6,411 nucleotides of DNA. Origin: Pseudomonadota bacterium. Its GTDB lineage: Bacteria > Pseudomonadota > Gammaproteobacteria > Xanthomonadales > Xanthomonadaceae. Of this stretch, positions 5,471-6,411 are shown piece after piece. The stretch's first letter is position 1, and each line of letters opens with the position of its first letter. Under the pieces are notes generated by a model. It was not told where the DNA came from, ran no database searches, and worked only from the letters and a program-made list of their open reading frames with translations. The position numbers and the translations under genes were made by a program. The stretch is taken from NCBI GenBank assembly GCA_025355485.1, contig JANXZP010000003.1, positions 1 to 6,411 of the forward strand, in the 5' to 3' direction.

Positions 5471-6250
5471 ATGCGCGTACTGGTGAGCAACGACGACGGC
5501 GTGGACGCGCCGGGCATCCGCATCCTGGCCGAAGGACTGCGTGCGGCCGGCCATGAAGTCTGGGTCGTCGCTCCGGATCGCGACCGTTCCGGTGCCAGCA
5601 ATTCGCTCACGCTCGACCAGCCGATCCGGGTCGCACGCATCGATGCCATGACCTGGCGCGTGTTCGGCACGCCGACCGATTGCGTGCACGTTGCGCTCGC
5701 CGGATTGCTCGATCACGAACCGGACATTGTCGTCTCGGGCATCAACACGTCGGCCAATCTTGGCGACGACGTGATCTATTCGGGTACCGTCGCCGCCGCG
5801 ATGGAAGGGCGCTTCCTCGGACTGCCCGCGATCGCGGTGTCGTGCGTGAGCCGCGACCACGCCGCGCAGCATTACGACACCGCCGCGCGCGCCGCGGTGG
5901 AGATCACTTCGCGGCTGCTGATCGATCCGCTACCCGCCGACACCATCCTCAACGTCAACGTGCCGGATTGCGCGTGGAAGGATCTGGCCGGCTTCGAGGT
6001 CACCCGCCTTGGCCAGCGTCATCGTGCGGAGCCGTGCATCCAGCAGACCGATCCGCGCGGCCGCCCGATCTGGTGGATCGGGCCGCCTGGCGCCGAACAG
6101 GATGCTGGTCCCGGCACCGATTTCCATGCGGTGCGTACTGGTCATGTCGCGATCACGCCGATCCAGGTGGACCTGACCCGTTACAAGGCGCTCGAGAAAG
6201 TCGCCAGCTGGGTCGGTGCGCTTGGCGAAGCGTTGCGGCAGCGCGCATGA
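5471..6250 (+). CDS. surE: 5'/3'-nucleotidase SurE
   Basis: Metal-dependent cytoplasmic phosphatase that removes phosphate from nucleoside 5'- and 3'-monophosphates and, in E. coli, also degrades short polyphosphate; the family is linked to stationary-phase and stress survival. The 259 residues compare with 253 in E. coli. The N-terminal SNDDGVDAPGI carries metal ligands Asp8 and Asp9, PDRDRSGASNSLT carries Ser40, and VSGINTSANLGDDVIYSGT carries Asn92. GTVAAAMEGR (104-113) is strictly family-like, and WIGPPGAEQDAGPGTDF near residue 205 completes the C-terminal signature. The ATG is supported by AGGGG four bases upstream and by the canonical N-terminus. It overlaps pcm by ATGA, the classical surE-pcm pair, so protein repair and nucleotide salvage are co-expressed. 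Confidence 0.98.
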   Translation: MRVLVSNDDGVDAPGIRILAEGLRAAGHEVWVVAPDRDRSGASNSLTLDQPIRVARIDAMTWRVFGTPTDCVHVALAGLLDHEPDIVVSGINTSANLGDDVIYSGTVAAAMEGRFLGLPAIAVSCVSRDHAAQHYDTAARAAVEITSRLLIDPLPADTILNVNVPDCAWKDLAGFEVTRLGQRHRAEPCIQQTDPRGRPIWWIGPPGAEQDAGPGTDFHAVRTGHVAITPIQVDLTRYKALEKVASWVGALGEALRQRA

Positions 6251-6411
6251 CGCCGCTGTTCCGCCAACGCCCGGAAACGCAAGGCGTCGGCATGACTTCG
6301 CAGCGCGCGCGCGATCGCCTGATCGAGCGCCTGCGCGCCGATGGCATTCGCGACGAACGCGTGCTGACCGCGATGCGACAGGTGCCGCGGCATTTGTTCA
6401 TCGACGAGGCG
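6247..6411 (+). CDS. pcm: Protein-L-isoaspartate O-methyltransferase (partial, 3' end outside window)
   Basis: Cytoplasmic repair enzyme that methylates L-isoaspartyl residues with S-adenosylmethionine so that they can revert to aspartate. Only the first 55 codons are visible. The segment GMTSQRARDRLIERL followed by MRQVPRHLFIDEA matches the N-terminal helical region of bacterial Pcm; the SAM-binding motifs lie beyond the window. The ATG at 6247 overlaps the surE stop (ATGA). A second in-frame ATG at 6292 (residue 16) would give the shorter N-terminus seen in some gammaproteobacteria. I prefer 6247 because of the overlap, and because an N-terminal extension of this kind is what I recall from Xanthomonas-type Pcm. 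No strong ribosome binding site is visible for either start. Confidence 0.93.
   Translation, partial: MTPLFRQRPETQGVGMTSQRARDRLIERLRADGIRDERVLTAMRQVPRHLFIDEA

Noticed and set aside
4591..5872. Long minus-strand frames (4591-5670 and 4877-5872) around smr and surE
   Set aside because: They overlap the well-supported Smr, lipoprotein and SurE genes out of frame, and their translations are low-complexity Arg/Ala/Thr-rich.
1..6411. Mobile elements, CRISPR arrays, tRNA or rRNA genes
   Set aside because: No transposase or integrase motifs, regularly spaced repeats or RNA-gene signatures were seen; genes fill nearly the whole window.

Overview
This GC-rich window carries a compact, mostly co-directional housekeeping cluster: eno, ftsB, ispD, ispF, truD, then surE and the start of pcm. 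The gene order, and protein details such as the enolase N- and C-termini and the Pcm N-terminus, suggest a gammaproteobacterium of the Xanthomonadales / Lysobacterales type (Xanthomonas, Lysobacter or Rhodanobacter relatives). This assignment rests on remembered gene order and protein resemblance, not on a database search.

Layout. Positions 1-489 hold the 3' part of an unrecognised reading frame that is clearly AT-richer than everything downstream; it overlaps eno by 4 bases. Enolase (486-1769) is followed after 16 bases by ftsB (1786-2142). ftsB, ispD, ispF and truD are then joined by 4-base ATGA or GTGA overlaps, so this block reads as one translationally coupled transcription unit. After truD comes a 105-bp spacer with a short inverted repeat, a possible promoter and a strong Shine-Dalgarno, leading to a small predicted lipoprotein (4477-4725). 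The only minus-strand gene, encoding an Smr-domain protein (4728-5333), converges on the lipoprotein with a 2-bp gap. It diverges from surE (5471-6250) across a 137-bp region that contains an imperfect hairpin/dyad and a candidate surE promoter. surE overlaps pcm by ATGA, and pcm runs off the end of the window.

Functions. Enolase serves glycolysis. FtsB is the bitopic coiled-coil divisome protein. IspD and IspF are two steps of the MEP isoprenoid pathway. TruD makes pseudouridine 13 in tRNA. SurE is a stationary-phase/stress nucleotidase and Pcm repairs isoaspartyl damage; the two are classic partners. The Smr protein is probably an RNA or DNA nuclease.

I see no convincing new system, mobile element, CRISPR array or RNA gene. 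The items most worth a second look are the compositionally foreign-looking frame upstream of eno, the lipoprotein and smr pair between truD and surE, and the dyad in the smr/surE divergent region.
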